A stretch of DNA of 64,000 bases from Zhengitettix transpicula (GCA_037074705.1 CM073593.1:65079501-65143500), one strand, 5' to 3'. Positions 36,056 to 48,796 are shown, numbered from the stretch's first letter. Numbers and translations: made by a program. The notes: generated by a model not told the origin, from the letters alone.

Positions 36056-38459
36056 TAGTTTCAAATTACAATTAAAAAACTCTATATTATTTACAGTCAG
36101 CACGTTAATTGAGGTGAACCGAAACTTGGTAAAGTCAGCAGTAATTTCATAGACTGAATAAAAATAAATGCATATTAAAAACAATTACTGATTCAGAGAC
36201 GCCACGGTTTAAGACATACGATTCAACACATAAATTATACTATTTGATGAAAAGACAATTCTCAAGCAGTATTATGGTAGCTGTTGGGTCGTTTATATAT
36301 TAAATATATTTGAAAAAGGATGAAAAATATTTCTTGTTCACATGACATTATGCGTTAGTCAGCATCGACCGACAGTTATAAATTAGACATAATTGATTAC
36401 AATAGGCAAAAAAATATTTTTTAATAAATAATATTCTTTAAACAAAGAAAACGATTTTTGTAAAGCTACTAACATAAACTGGTATTACTTTTTCCGTCAG
36501 CACAGCTTCCCAAAAAATTTGCGTCTTGAATTTATTGACCTAAACCACTATTTTAGTCATTATTCGTGTCAGGCTACTTCCAAATTGATTTGTAACAAAG
36601 TTTTTGTCACATTTCCGAGTAATATTTGCGTGTACGTATCCATTTTTAGTTCAATACAACCCTACAGTATTTTCGACGACGCTATAAAAAAATAGACGGT
36701 CATTAAATTCCAATTATGGCAATAAGAAGCAGAAAAGTCATATGCAGACTATGACAACACTACGGACCGCCTTCACAAAATAAATGACTAGTGTCTTAAT
36801 GTACTTGTTTTGAAATATACTTTTAACACACCAGATCAATACGACGAAGTGAACCAAAAGTTCGCAGTGAATATTGTTTTTGTATGGTTTTCCTGAGTTA
36901 ATCCAAAAAACTAATTAATTTGTTTATTTTTTTCGACAGTTCGTCACAGTCACACGAGATCTTATTAACAGAAGCACCTGGAGGTGAGCGAAGCTATTAA
37001 TGACGGGAAACAGATGTAGTCTGCGACATCAAAAGTTTCATTAAAGAAGAATGCTACAAAAGACGGAAGTAAACAGTTTTTAAGAGTGGCTCGATCATAA
37101 ATTAAAAATACCCTAACCTTATTTAGTGGAGTAAGCAATATTTTTCGTAAAAACATATTAAGTTGGTTTGTGTTTTAGATTCAACACTAGTTATAAACTA
37201 ATAAAATTGCAGAAACAATCCTTCCTTTACAGTTTCAGTTGATCCCTATTTTTCCTCTCAAATTTTATTATAATTATTTGTGTGTATGAAGAAACCTTTT
37301 TGAACTACATCTTCTCCTGTTTAGACCTTCTTATGGCTTTCTCCTCTCATTGCCACAATTAAACCTAGTCCGACATAAGTTAAAAAATAATTAAACAATA
37401 ATTGAAGCACTATCATTCTCAATTATCTAAATCTCATAATATCTAATTTCTGAAATTTACGCATTTTTCAGATGTAGTAAAATTTTGGAGCAACTTAAAT
37501 TAACAGAAATTGATATTAATATAGATCAGTGATCATTTACAAGAAATACGTGAATATTTCGACTTAAAAGTTAATTTTTGCACCTAAATAGTTTAAAAAG
37601 TAGATATGTCATATTTCATAGACGGTATCGAACATCTGGACTAGTCGTTAATCGGTCAGAAATTATAATACCCTATAATAACCCTAATATTAATTTTTTT
37701 GCATTGACCATAATTTATTTACTGAAGGTTAATTTTATTTTTAATTTAATTCTGTCAATTCATTAATTGAACAGAAATAGTGACTAATTCATAATTTTGG
37801 TTCACATTTTTCTTAATTTGATTTTATTACTTTTATGTTTCAATTACTGAATGTTTATTCATGCATTAATTTTATTTTTCACGCAAGAGGAAAAATAATC
37901 ATTTAACCGGATTAAAAACCATATGTAAGTATTATTATTAATTCGGCAATTAAATTAAAATTGTTCAAGAAAGTCTGGAAGAAACTGTGTTGGTCAACAC
38001 ATTGAGAGATTATTAGAAGCCGAAGATGGAGAATTAAATGACTTGAAAGGGAGTTAGGATTCACTACATAGAAAATGTTACACAGACTGAAGGTTAACTG
38101 AAAGTATTCGTTTGTTAAGTAATAAAATATTCAACAACTAATCCCAACACCCACGAAATACAAATTACAAAAAGTGAACAGAATAAAATTAATATCTCTT
38201 ACTTGCAAAATTCAAAATAATTTTTTATACTGTAAAAATAAAATTTAAACTGTCACTTCAATATAAATGGTTTTAATTTTTTTACAGATGTTTTAAGAAC
38301 AAGAGCTTCCGATACACGTTATGTCATGTTCATCTGTAGAGATATTCTTTTAATTACTATTTTTAGAATCATAAACTACTTAGTCCAGAATAATTACACA
38401 TACCTGTCATTATTACTATAAAATGTTTTCTGACCGTAATATTGTTGTTATTGTTACGT
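36056..38459. other. Long AT-rich stretch, nothing seen
   Basis: About 2.4 kb of low-complexity AT-rich DNA. Frames of 62-63 codons on either strand are unrecognised. Confidence 0.5.
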
Positions 38460-39010
38460 ATATTGCATTTGATAACTCAGGCCGAATTAATTGTTCCGAG
38501 AATGGAGTCTTGGTAATTGCGATGCTACTGCCACCTGGCTCACCAAAAGGAACGTCTGAGAACTAATTATAAACTTTAAGTCGACAAGCATAAAGAATTC
38601 GTTTCAGGGTGAAGGCGTTTAGATGCCCACATTAGTCACACGTCCGTAATATTTTCGTTCCCTGTTCCAGCGGCGGGAAATGTCCCGTCATTTTACCATC
38701 TGGGAATTATCGCAACAACGTTAACACGTTTCGTTATTAAATACGCGGCTGGAAGAATATTAAATATCTGAAGAGCGATGAGTGTGAGGAAAACAACGGT
38801 GGGAGTAGGGTCGGTGTTTGAATTTACAATAGTTGGCTTCCCCTCACCAATTAAGAAGAAAGGGGCGGCACCTCCGCGTCCGAACATACCTGAGACGACC
38901 TCGAGATATTATTGGATACCATCAATCCTGGCTCCGAGATCAGAGATCGGGTCGAGGAAATGACTTTCTGTCGCTATCAGGGAATCATAATAGTATTTGT
39001 GGAAACCATA
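38460..39010. other. GC-elevated block, candidate non-coding regulatory DNA
   Basis: Complex sequence with GAATTAATTG and ACTAATTATAA cores near 38486 and 38561. Several short overlapping frames (60-64 codons) lie on both strands. No protein recognised. Confidence 0.25.
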
Positions 39011-40429
39011 AATAGCGTAGAACAAAGGATGCCATGTCAGAAAAAAAAATTGAGGCTCCCATTACTGCACTTAATTTGGTATGAATTAGGTTTCAGAGAT
39101 GGCCGACTGTCCTAGTTTTAAGTGTATTATTTATAGAAGTGATGTACCCTTCTTCAGTAATTTTATTATGATTCTGTTGTATAATACAACAATTATAAAA
39201 ATTCTTAATAATCTAAATATTAATCCGGTTTGGACTCCGTTCGTGAAGGAACAAAGTACATCAGGTCAGAAATTTTTTAAATTATTATTACGTACATTGA
39301 TTTCTTAAACAAGGAAAACCCAATTCTAAATGGTCTAGTGTCCCAAGTAATGGCCATTTCATTTTATTCATATATGTAATTCCAGTAATATTTTTATCTT
39401 TTTTTCTTTCAGTGTTAAAAGTCGCATTAAATGGAATTATCCGTAATTTTAACATGGAAAAGATAGCTCAATATCAATTAAATTAAAGTCTTATTTTATC
39501 TACATTTACGTAGGCATTTAAATTCAAGACTATTATTATAAAGGCATAAATTTTAAATATATATAAATATATTCTGCATTAGGATACCAAAAACCCATGT
39601 AATCTAAATTCCATCTGGTTGGCTAGCCGATTTTTTTCGTTTCCTTCAAGAATCTGAGGGATCCGTTTCCTATTAATTTCTTTTCCGTTTTTATAGAGCG
39701 CCGTAAGACGAACATTAGCCAAATCAAACGGTAATTCGCTATATGGAGACTTCGGAAACTTCATTTCAACGACGTGAAAAGAGATATAGCAAAACAGGGT
39801 TTTTTTTAATTCTGAAGCGGTATATAGATTTGAGAATGTACTAAATTGTTATCTACAAAATAAAAAAATTAAATTCTGTTTCCTCAATTTACCTTTATTT
39901 TCTAGGTTTCATATTATTAGTGGGTCAACAAACTTTTTTTTCGTCATGGTGAGAAGATAATCTTTAAGCCATTATTTTTTAAGTAATTAAATTTCTACTC
40001 CATAAATATTTAAATAATTTAAAAATGAGAGTGACGTTTGTTATAAATAATAATACTAAACACGACCTTAGCACAGGCAAACTAGAAACAGAGAAACAAA
40101 AACTAAGAAAATTTAAATTTAACTGCGAAACGCTAAAGACTGTTGTTTGTTTCTCTATTTTAAGTCTATCTGTACGAAGGTCTTTTTAGTATTATTATTT
40201 TAAAAATGGTTATAATTAATAATGTATCAATACCGACTTATTAGGTTAATTATAATAACAATGAAGTAATAATACATATAGATATAACGTCTCATTAAAT
40301 TAATAATACGTTCTTAGCTCTAGACAAATGTAATTAGAGAAACAATTATCCATAAAAAAATTATTATTTTCATTGTAATTGTTTTACTGACAACTAAACT
40401 CGTACGTTTTATTAATTAACAATGAATTG
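39011..40429. other. AT-rich stretch, nothing seen
   Basis: Short frames of 61-69 codons only, all unrecognised. Confidence 0.5.
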
Positions 40430-41600
40430 ACCTTTGGAGGGCTTATTGGTGGAAAGTGAAATAATATACTCCGCATGGCGTTAAGGAGGAAAATTTAAAT
40501 TAAGCAACGTGAGAAATTTATTTAATATTTTAAGAAATCGGGCGCATTCTCGCAGTAATTGATTCGTAAGACTATCATGTAGTCAACCGGATGAGATTAT
40601 CATTGGTCCACAATAATAATTGAGATGATAGGAGTTGTGTGACGGACAGAAGGATCTGTAAAATATATCAAGATGTTAGTGAGGAGATTTAAGGATAAGG
40701 AAGGTCCGTGACCATAACCGAGAAGATTGAGAGATCATTATCGGGGACCAAGTCCTTACAGAGGTCGTAAAGACAAGATTTTAATACCGGGACCAGATCA
40801 GCAGATAATATTCTTAAATGCGATCGAAATGAAGGGTGTCCACCGCAACCGGCAAACGGTTCGTGGAAAGCGATTAGTCAGTAGGAATATGAGAGGCCAA
40901 CAGCATTAGTTTTCGCGAAAGGACCAGTAATTCGGCAGAAACCTGCAGTTTATCGCGTCGCGACCAACTTGTTGCTGCTCCCAAGATTGAGATAGAGTGT
41001 GACAAATGCACAGCTGGCCACCTGATACCGGACACCTACTAACAAATTACCCTCGGGACCTCTTGCTCTGACGTAATGTATTGGTCCCATTCGTGAGATG
41101 CTATCTGTGGCGCATAATTACGCCAAGATACGTCACACGCTCCCACGATAATTGACGGTATTATAATTGAAATATTACCGACTCAAGAAGCCAGTCGTGC
41201 ATCCACCATTACCACCAAAAAACCTCTCCCGTTCATTTCTCTTTCCCCGAGTCACGATTAATAATTCTCCATCGCCAATTGACTGCTTTGTCCGGTTGCG
41301 TGGATCAGATTAAATGCAAAATCACAATCGTCTTCGGGTAGTTTTTTAACCCGTTCTTTTCCGGCACGACGTCTATTAATTCACACACCGCTGGCATATT
41401 CAGTTCAGGTAGCGCAGAGTTTCGTTTGCTTATAATTTACATTTGTTAGAGGCCAGCAATTTTAAGCGTCCTTAATTAATATATCACTTTAAAAAGCAGC
41501 CGCGAGGAATAAAAGGAAGAAGATGGCGGCCGAGGCGGAAGATTCACCTGCCTTTTATAGCTTTCATTAGAGACCAAGCAAATTTGGCGAGATAGGAACC
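40430..41600. promoter_or_regulatory. Long complex block, candidate regulatory DNA
   Basis: About 1.1 kb of sustained non-repetitive, CpG-containing sequence. It includes GGCGCATAATTACGCC (about 41110-41125), GATTAAATGCAAAATC (octamer-like, about 41308), CCTTAATTAATAT (about 41471) and AAGATGGCGGCCGAGG (about 41520), the last resembling a YY1/Pho-type site. The ATG in that last motif opens a 15-codon frame (MAAEAEDSPAFYSFH). A 60-codon frame at 40727-40909 (+) is Arg-rich and unrecognised. The block looks like conserved non-coding DNA, but conservation is untested. Confidence 0.3.
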
Positions 41601-41605
41601 ACGTT

Positions 41606-42016
41606 TTATTTGTTTGCCGAGGTTAGGGTGTCGTAAAAGTCGCAGTATACCACTTTATATCCAATCAATATTTCATCCTCCCTTAATATAAAATTTACGA
41701 AATTCATCCACGTCTTCTTATGTAAAGTTAAATTCTTTCCGAGATCATACAAAAGCGTACAAGTCGAAAAATATTCTATGAGTGTCTTCAAATAAAATGG
41801 ATACGCAGTCCTCGATTTTTTACACATTCGCAATTTAGGTGAGTGTTGGACTTTAAAAAATGAATTCCAATTCTCCATCAAGACCTGATTTTCTCTACGT
41901 TTACAATGACCAATGGCCCATTTTATGCGAAACACCAAAATCCACCAACATATAGCAATTGACCAGAAATGATTTTTTCCGTACGTCTGCGTCAATACTC
42001 GTAATGGAACGGCCAT
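41606..42016 (-). other. Unrecognised 136-codon ORF
   Basis: Opens with a true ATG and ends TAA. The composition is balanced and Trp-rich near residues 18-35 (HFWSIAICWWILVF could be a membrane-like segment), with a charged middle and no low-complexity runs, so it looks more protein-like than other ORFs here. I recognise no family. Given stop-codon frequency in AT-rich DNA, an ORF of this length somewhere in the window is not surprising. It may be a decayed gene or element exon. Confidence 0.2.
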
Positions 42017-42268
42017 GCCTAAGTCTCAAAAGACTTATTCACTTAGTACGGGAATAAGGAGTCTGAAGAGAGTAATACAAAACTGATAAACCACAACCTG
42101 TTGATAATTATTTGTCTCATCGCTCGTGTATTAAAGTTTAGGAAAAATGTCTTGGTTTTTGGAAATTTTTGCAAAAAAAATTCTGGCGCCCAAATATCCG
42201 TGAATTGTGAGGTAGACTCGCATTCAGATTTTCGAAGACTGTACTAAACTGGCAGAGAGTACAGGGGG
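42017..42268. other. Short AT-rich stretch, nothing seen
   Basis: No supported feature between the ORF and the R1 copy. Confidence 0.5.
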
Positions 42269-42594
42269 TTGGAATAGTCGGCCAGCTGCCTCCTAAACTC
42301 GTCGAGGCACGGAGAAGGGAATGCTGCGTCCCCACAGCAAACTCCTCTCCCGCTATCGGAAGGGCGTGGGACAAGTACCCAATGCCCGACCTACCTGATG
42401 CAGGTTTTTCTAGGGTTTTCCCTGCATTTCTTTAGGCGAATCCCAGGTAGGATCCTTAAAATATAGCCCGGGGGCCCTAGTTAACCCTTGGCTACCTTCC
42501 TCTACCCTTCCGCATCCCCCCTTTCAAATCCCTTCCTATGCTATTAAAGGGGAGTTGCCCAAAGTGGATTACCCTCATGTAGCCTGTTGCCCTA
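42269..42594 (-). repeat. R1 repeat, copy 2 (3'-truncated, minus strand)
   Basis: On the minus strand it starts at GGCTACATGAGGGTAATCCAC and stays collinear with copy 1 to GGCAGCTGGCCGACTATTCCAA, where similarity stops abruptly. The frame is open (KPASGRSGIGYLSHALPIAG, LGGSWPTIP) and the central peptide is the GTQHSLLRASTSLGG variant shared with the 56.4-kb copy. Nearly indel-free relative to copy 1, so a comparatively recent insertion. It is followed by a short TA run at its 5' side. Confidence 0.87.
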
Positions 42595-43004
42595 AATATA
42601 TATATATCTACATTATACATATCTCTGTGTGTGGGTAAGCTAAGTACCAAAGAATTTCAACCAAATATCTTCCATACTACTTTACCAGACGGTATGAAGT
42701 CAATAACACTACTCCCTAAAAATATTCTAGTTGGAAATAATTTAAAAAATAAAATTTAAGAACTGGATAACTAAGATGTAAAATACAGAACTATCTACCA
42801 ATATCAACTGGGGAGAAAATCATGAATGTTTCTCTACAAAAACATTAATTTGTCAACAATAGTCAGCCGCTCATTATCCATGATCTCAAAATACCACTGA
42901 TTGTGCCACTAAAAAACATATGCAAGGAACCTGGTGTTATATTACAAATAACACTCTAGTGGTTTGCTTCACATAAGATGGACGATAACTCTTCAAACTT
43001 ACCG
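42595..43004. other. AT-rich stretch, nothing seen
   Basis: No supported feature. Confidence 0.5.
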
Positions 43005-43140
43005 TAAATATTCATGGGATCCGACTGGGTTCAAACCTGGAACCTCTATTGTTTATGCATGCAAACTAACCTCAGAGCCCGAGGGCACAGTATTATTTGG
43101 CCAATTCGTCTACAGATGTCACTGGAAACTTAACTTCCGT
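43005..43140 (+). mobile_element. Possible tRNA-derived SINE fragment
   Basis: GGGTTCAAACCTGG at 43028-43041 fits a tRNA T-arm/Pol III B-box (GTTCAAACC matches GWTCRANNC). It is followed by AACCTCTATTG, the type of continuation seen in tRNA-derived SINEs. The A-box half is not recognisable, and it is not clearly the same family as the elements at 20.2 and 62.3 kb. Confidence 0.4.
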
Positions 43141-44110
43141 ATGTAAAAATTGTACTAGCATCCCGTAAAATTTTTCGATAAATTGAATCATTCCTTTTCA
43201 ACCAAGACTGTACTCTAACGAGACAATTTTGATATATTCAAGGAGTATATTGTAAACATCAATCAAGTTTGGAAAAAGATGCCCGACAATGGGGCATGCA
43301 GGACACTTTACTATAAACCGTAAAAAACTAGTAGTCTGTAACTATGGACCGACAATACATAGAAACTGTGTATTAATCGGGCTTCTTGGTGACCGATAGG
43401 AAAGCTGTTTGACCGTTTTGGTACCATATACAGCAATTTTCCATAAGTTTGGTACGCCACCGTTTATTGATAAAACGATCTTAGATCAAAATTAATAAAA
43501 TAAATTGCATAACGTCACAATAAATTGTAAGTAAAATCAATTATATATATAATTTTGTTCTCTATATAAATTTAAAAGCGAGGAAAATTTACTACAAAAA
43601 TTGGTACATATATTCGTAAATGTATTTTATGTTCCCATCAGTCAAATCAGTTGACCAATAAACGAATTCCTTTTACGAGCTAATATAAAAAAATACTCCA
43701 GTAACTCTGGTAAGTTATAAAACAATATATATTATTACTTATAAATAAAAATTCTCCAACAGTCAATATGTGGTGAGAGCACATTTAATTTGGTCCATTC
43801 TATGTTGATGTCCGCGGATTCTTTAGCACATAAAATTTTCGCAGAATTGGAAAGGGCAGTCAATTGAATATGGTTGTCAATTATTAATAGCGGTATTTTA
43901 TTAGATTTTTTGCTTAAATATAACGAACAACAGACCTTACACACTTTTAAAAGTTGCTCCTTTTTTTCGTTTTCTATATCAATGACATATTTTTAATCCT
44001 TCAGTTTTTTATATCACTTACGTATGGAGCATTTATTACAATGAATCAAAATAGCACTAATCGAAAATTCTTAAGCTGATAATTTTTTAGAGCGACATTT
44101 GTTTATAGTA
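43141..44110. other. AT-rich stretch, nothing seen
   Basis: A 69-codon minus frame at 43735-43944 is unrecognised. Confidence 0.5.
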
Positions 44111-44191
44111 ACAAGCTACATGAGGGTAATCCACGTTGTGGCAACTCCCCTTTAATAGTATATGAAGGGATTTGAAAGGGTGGATGCTGAA
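44111..44191 (+). repeat. R1 repeat, copy 6 (5' fragment)
   Basis: The first roughly 80 bp of R1: AGCTACATGAGGGTAATCCAC, GGCAACTCCCCTTTAATAG, GGGATTTGAAAGGGTGGATG. After this similarity ends abruptly. It is a 5' fragment, the opposite truncation to copy 5, so truncation in R1 is not exclusively 5' as it would be for a simple target-primed retroelement. Confidence 0.8.
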
Positions 44192-44640
44192 GTTAAATAT
44201 TTCAGGTTTCTTGTTGCAGCTTATTTTTTGGCTTATGTATAAACCTCGTTATATTTCTTTAAAAGTTCCACATATGTCAAGTCTCTTTCATTTCAGTACC
44301 CATCACATTTTTGTTAACATTAATATGTTTTATTGGAGGGTAAAATCGTATAAAACAAGACCGTTACAGTCAATGCGTGACGATAGAAAATTTACACAAT
44401 TTACCGACGATATATAATATATATTTCAAATTTTATATATAATTAATCATAAAAATCAATAACAAATTTATTTTTGTTCTTCGCACATTGAAGACTAATA
44501 CTATATATTAATGCATCGCTTAAAACTCATTTTTATTTTTCTCTAGTAGAGACAAGTGTAAACTACGCAATGATATCCTCGATACAAGTTTCTTGGGTCT
44601 GACGACATGCTAAGTATCAAACAGTTACGTTAGGAAAACA
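44192..44640. other. AT-rich stretch, nothing seen
   Basis: An 81-codon frame at 44172-44417 (+) starts inside the R1 fragment and is unrecognised. Confidence 0.5.
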
Positions 44641-45120
44641 ATACAGTAAAAATATCTAATGAAAAATTGCAAATTGGAAACGTGGACTAACATAGAAACC
44701 GGAGCGGAAACGGACGTGACGTCGTGCACCTGTGGTAACACACAACCCCGTTTACTGTACGACTTCCCAGAAAATGATGCCCCGCTGTTCTGTCTTTCGA
44801 TCCAATCTTCAATTTCATTCCGATACGATAAGATGTACGTTTCCCGCCTTAGACGTTCCAATTTTCATTTGATACGATCTGTCGTTTCTTCAAAACGGAC
44901 GTACAATAATAAATCATCACGTGTAAACCCGCCTTTAGACACTTTCTCACTCTTCGAGTCATTAAACGACTCCGCTTTGAAAAAAGTGAGCGTAGCGGTT
45001 CATGACCAACCCCTACAATAATCATATAGGTGTCCCGTATATCAAACAAACAATGACACCGCATTTCGGTTGGAAACGCCTACATTACGCCCAAAGCATG
45101 TGAAGGCGTACAGTCACTTC
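44641..45120. other. GC-elevated block with overlapping ORFs on both strands
   Basis: Frames of 120 codons (+, 44659-45021), 78 and 71 codons (-) overlap. The minus strand carries AGGCGGGTTTACACGTGATG at about 44920-44940, a sequence type often seen near the ends of cut-and-paste DNA transposons, but no partner inverted repeat or transposase is visible. Possibly a small non-autonomous DNA element. Coding status unsupported. Confidence 0.25.
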
Positions 45121-47029
45121 TTTCTCTGTCGGTGATGCATGAGCCATGTGTGTACAATTCAAGTACAAGAAAACAACAATAACATTACCCCTACCAATAA
45201 TAAACGGGACAAACGTATTTTCTATTACTAGACGTTAAACACATTCGTAATAGCCAAGTTAACTATTTACAGTTTTAATGAACTGACATATAACTTTGTT
45301 TAAATATAAGTTAAACATGGTTTCTGTTTCGAAATTATAATCAGGTGACATATTAAAAAGTATATATTATTTTATTGGAGGTTTAAAAGTATTATTCATG
45401 ATCGCCACCGCGTCACAATCGGGTATTTTTCTAAATTTTCGACAGTAACATATATATTTTTAACAATATATATATAATTCAAAGTGGCAGTTTTCCCGGT
45501 GACAGGTACGTGAAATGGCAATAAATAAATTAGCTATAAAAAATTACAATAAATAAATATAATTATTTCAGGTAAATAAACCGACGTCTGGACAGAATTT
45601 CATTATAAAAAAGTATACAAATAATAATAAGAATAGTACTGTTCTGGAGTGAAAAAGAAAACAATACCTCAAAATTATCTACCGAGGCAAAACTATAATA
45701 AAATTTTAGTCTATTATTTATATATTGTAAATCTGATTGATGTTTTGAAACAACGTCCCGTCACTTCCCTACAATCCACAAACTACAGGGAGTTCAGATT
45801 CAGCCTAAATTTTCTTTCCGTTAAAGGACTTGTTCCAATACACCCTTGTCCATTTTCAGCACCCTAGTCTTTATTTTGAATGTCGAATAGTCCTATCGAG
45901 TCGGCTCTTTCATTTAACTCTTTAAAAACCAACTTTTCATTATGTTTTTCAAAGACGTAAAGAGAATGAGTTGTTCCTTGATTAATTATTATTATAAAAT
46001 ATATTGAGGATGTTTTTATCAAACCACTGTTTACTGTTAGGAACAAACAAATGACATTGCTCGTGGAAATACTTTATGCACATGGAGTACAAAAACCTGT
46101 GCCTTTTCCCACCTAAATTTTGACTAATAATCATAAGAGCGTCCAGAAGCTGATAGTTATCGCAACGAGTTAAAACAGCTTTAATAAATTGTATTACGAT
46201 GCGGTTGAGGTTGTAAAATTTAACCATTTTTTTAATCCCAGAGATTTATTGACGTTTTTTAGGGAAACGGTCACCGTCAGAAACCGAATATAAGACTGGA
46301 CAAATTAGGAAAAGCAACGAAAACCTCCAAATCATTACGATGGCTGTCCTTATAAAATGGAATCCCAAAAATTTAGTATAGTGTCCAAAATTATAACGCG
46401 AGTATGAATAAAATAAAAACACATATTTTGTCTTGGCAACTTGAATGGTAGCCGATTAAAAGGCCAAAATTTAGAATAAAACCAACAGCTAAATAAAATT
46501 AATAATTATTTAGTCTCTATTATTTTTATCGTTACTAAATAATATAATTTAGAACATATATTAAATTCAAATAAATTCTTACCTAAATTTTCCGAGTAGC
46601 AATTTGTTGATTCTTGATTTACTCTAAAAATGGTATCCGCAGTGTTTTTTTATAAAAATTCAACAATATTCGAGTAACTTGTTGTTTTCAATTATTTTAC
46701 TTATTTACAGCACACATTCCAATTTGATACAAATTAGGCTGTGTATCAAAACATAACTAAATTTTTTAGCTCATGCTTTTCTAAAAAAATTATATATATT
46801 TAAGAATACTATTATTCAAATTTTTAAAATAATTAGGGTATTTTTACCATCAATCTAGTGGCTATTCAACTTCTTCATTTCCTTTTTACCTAAGCCTAAA
46901 ATCACTTTATGATCACTATAAATACAAATATATAGGTAACGGCATTTATACATAACTTGACTTGTTAAAAATCAGTACATTAATATACCAGTATGAACCA
47001 AAAATTCCATGAAATTTTTGTTTTATCCA
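45121..47029. other. AT-rich stretch with two abutting minus-strand frames
   Basis: At 46227-45982 (-) an 81-codon frame begins MVKFYNLNRIV. In an adjacent frame a 60-codon frame (46046-45864, -) continues with NQGTTHSLYVFEKHNEKLVF just where the first ends. A single small frameshift would join them into a region of about 120 codons, as in a pseudogene, but neither resembles a family that I can name. The rest is AT-rich without features. Confidence 0.25.
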
Positions 47030-47600
47030 GATCAGCGTTTTAAAGCTCTGTGTCGCCTTCTCGTTGGGTATAACAGGGCAATTTCAGAGAAGAGCGTGCG
47101 CTAATTACGTTTTTATTACGAAGCCTCGTCAAACAATATCCTAATTAAAATATGGAAACGTTTCAGCGAATGCGGCGGGCTTGCTGCTTCTCGAATTTCG
47201 CAGCGCGATCTGTTAGACGACGAACGGTATCTTTGGGGAGAAACTGCACTTCTCCGAAGGAAACACATCACTCATTTTAAGAGGCCGAGCTGTCGCCAGA
47301 GCCTATTAATTAATTTCGAGTTTAGCGAGCACGTGAACACAAATTAAACGGCTTGGAGATTGATGGATTCTTTGCACCGAGGTGGTGCATCTGCTGGAGG
47401 AAGGGTGGCTCGAACAAAGGACCCGCGCCCTCTGGTGAATCACTGCTACTGTCCCTTGCACCATACATTGATTTTATGTAAGTCAATTACTTTCCTCAAT
47501 TTTTCCACGCCCACTACTTCGGTATTGCAGTTTCGTTCCTTTGATCCCACCCAGCATCAGAGAGTTCTCTCATCAGCCTGGTACTTAGCCGGATTTTTTT
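47030..47600. promoter_or_regulatory. Candidate conserved regulatory block with homeodomain cores
   Basis: Complex GC-elevated sequence with GCTAATTACG (47100), CCTAATTAAAA (about 47140) and ATTAATTAATTT (about 47305), plus AGCGAGCACGTGAAC (E-box CACGTG, about 47325). An 81-codon frame at 47360-47605 (+) is unrecognised. The block resembles the 34.5- and 41-kb islands in style. Confidence 0.3.
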
Positions 47601-48796
47601 TATAAAAAAAATCGATCATATTCACTTACATGTGCATTTATTTGAATGGAATTCTACCTTGTTCTATGGTAAAATAAATAAAAACTACTTTCCATACGCC
47701 GTTTCTTCTTAAATGATCTAAAACCTGTAAAGTGGACCGATATGATTACAATAATTTACTCAAAATCAATTGGATCAATGATCTGTGGCAGAGCCCGAAA
47801 CAAGCAACATAAACTATTTCTAATATTAAAAACAATTAACTATATGGAGAAAACAAACATGTCTAACATAAAGAGGTCTAAGTAATTAAACCAACTGTCC
47901 TTGTACAGAGCTTTGCTGTCACTGGCTCTTGTAAAGAAGAATTACTCTGAACCTCGATTCAAAAAAAGATAATGTGTAAAACAAGCTGTTTACAATAATC
48001 ATTAGTTCTATGAAAAACAATTGTGGGAACTCTGTTTTTTTTTCACGGTGATCTTTAAAATCCATTATCTTTCTGACGATGTAATTCGTACTTTTTCAAG
48101 GCACTATAACAACATTCTTGTATGAATTCCACAGAATTATATAGTTTCATTAATTTTCACATGCATTTCAGAATATGCAATTAAACTTTCACGTAGCGTT
48201 CAAAATTAACGCAGTAATTTTATTTGAAAAAGATCAGCTTTTCCTTGAATCAATTTTCGGAGAACACGTCTATCTAAATTTGATAGGGAAACGACTGATA
48301 ATAACACGATGAACACTATTACTGATTAAATTCTCGTGAAATGTAGGGTTAAATCGTATCCTTGTCTAATTGTATAAATCTAATTATAGCAGATAAATAG
48401 CATTATTTTCATTATTATGAAATTTAGGTTTGAAGATTTTTTTTAATGTTCTTAAGCTATAAATATATTTTGGCCGGGAATTAGTTAAGCGAATTTTGTT
48501 TGGAAGTTTAGGTTCCAAATTCAATCGGGCTTCTCTATTCAAATGGAAACTGAGCACCTGGGACTCGGAGAAAAAATATGATAATGAAACAATTGACGCA
48601 AACAGATACTTCTCTAAATTCGCATAAATAACGATTGGATATGTTCCGATGAGATTGAATTTGATATTTTCGAATAAAAAAAACAATACGCCAGCCCGAA
48701 CAAGCGTAAACTGATCAGAGATAAGCGTCAATGATAGCTGTATTCCCTATACTAAATTCAGTGTAGTTTTTTTTAACGTTACGACTATTTAGCAAC
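47601..48796. other. AT-rich stretch with one 115-codon minus ORF
   Basis: The frame at 48384-48731 (-) opens with TTG rather than ATG, is hydrophobic in its first half and basic in its second, and is unrecognised. Its length is within chance expectation for this composition. Confidence 0.3.

Noticed and set aside
44659..45021. 120-codon ORF as a gene
   Set aside because: Covered by two antisense ORFs in the same DNA. No domain and no coding-like flanks.
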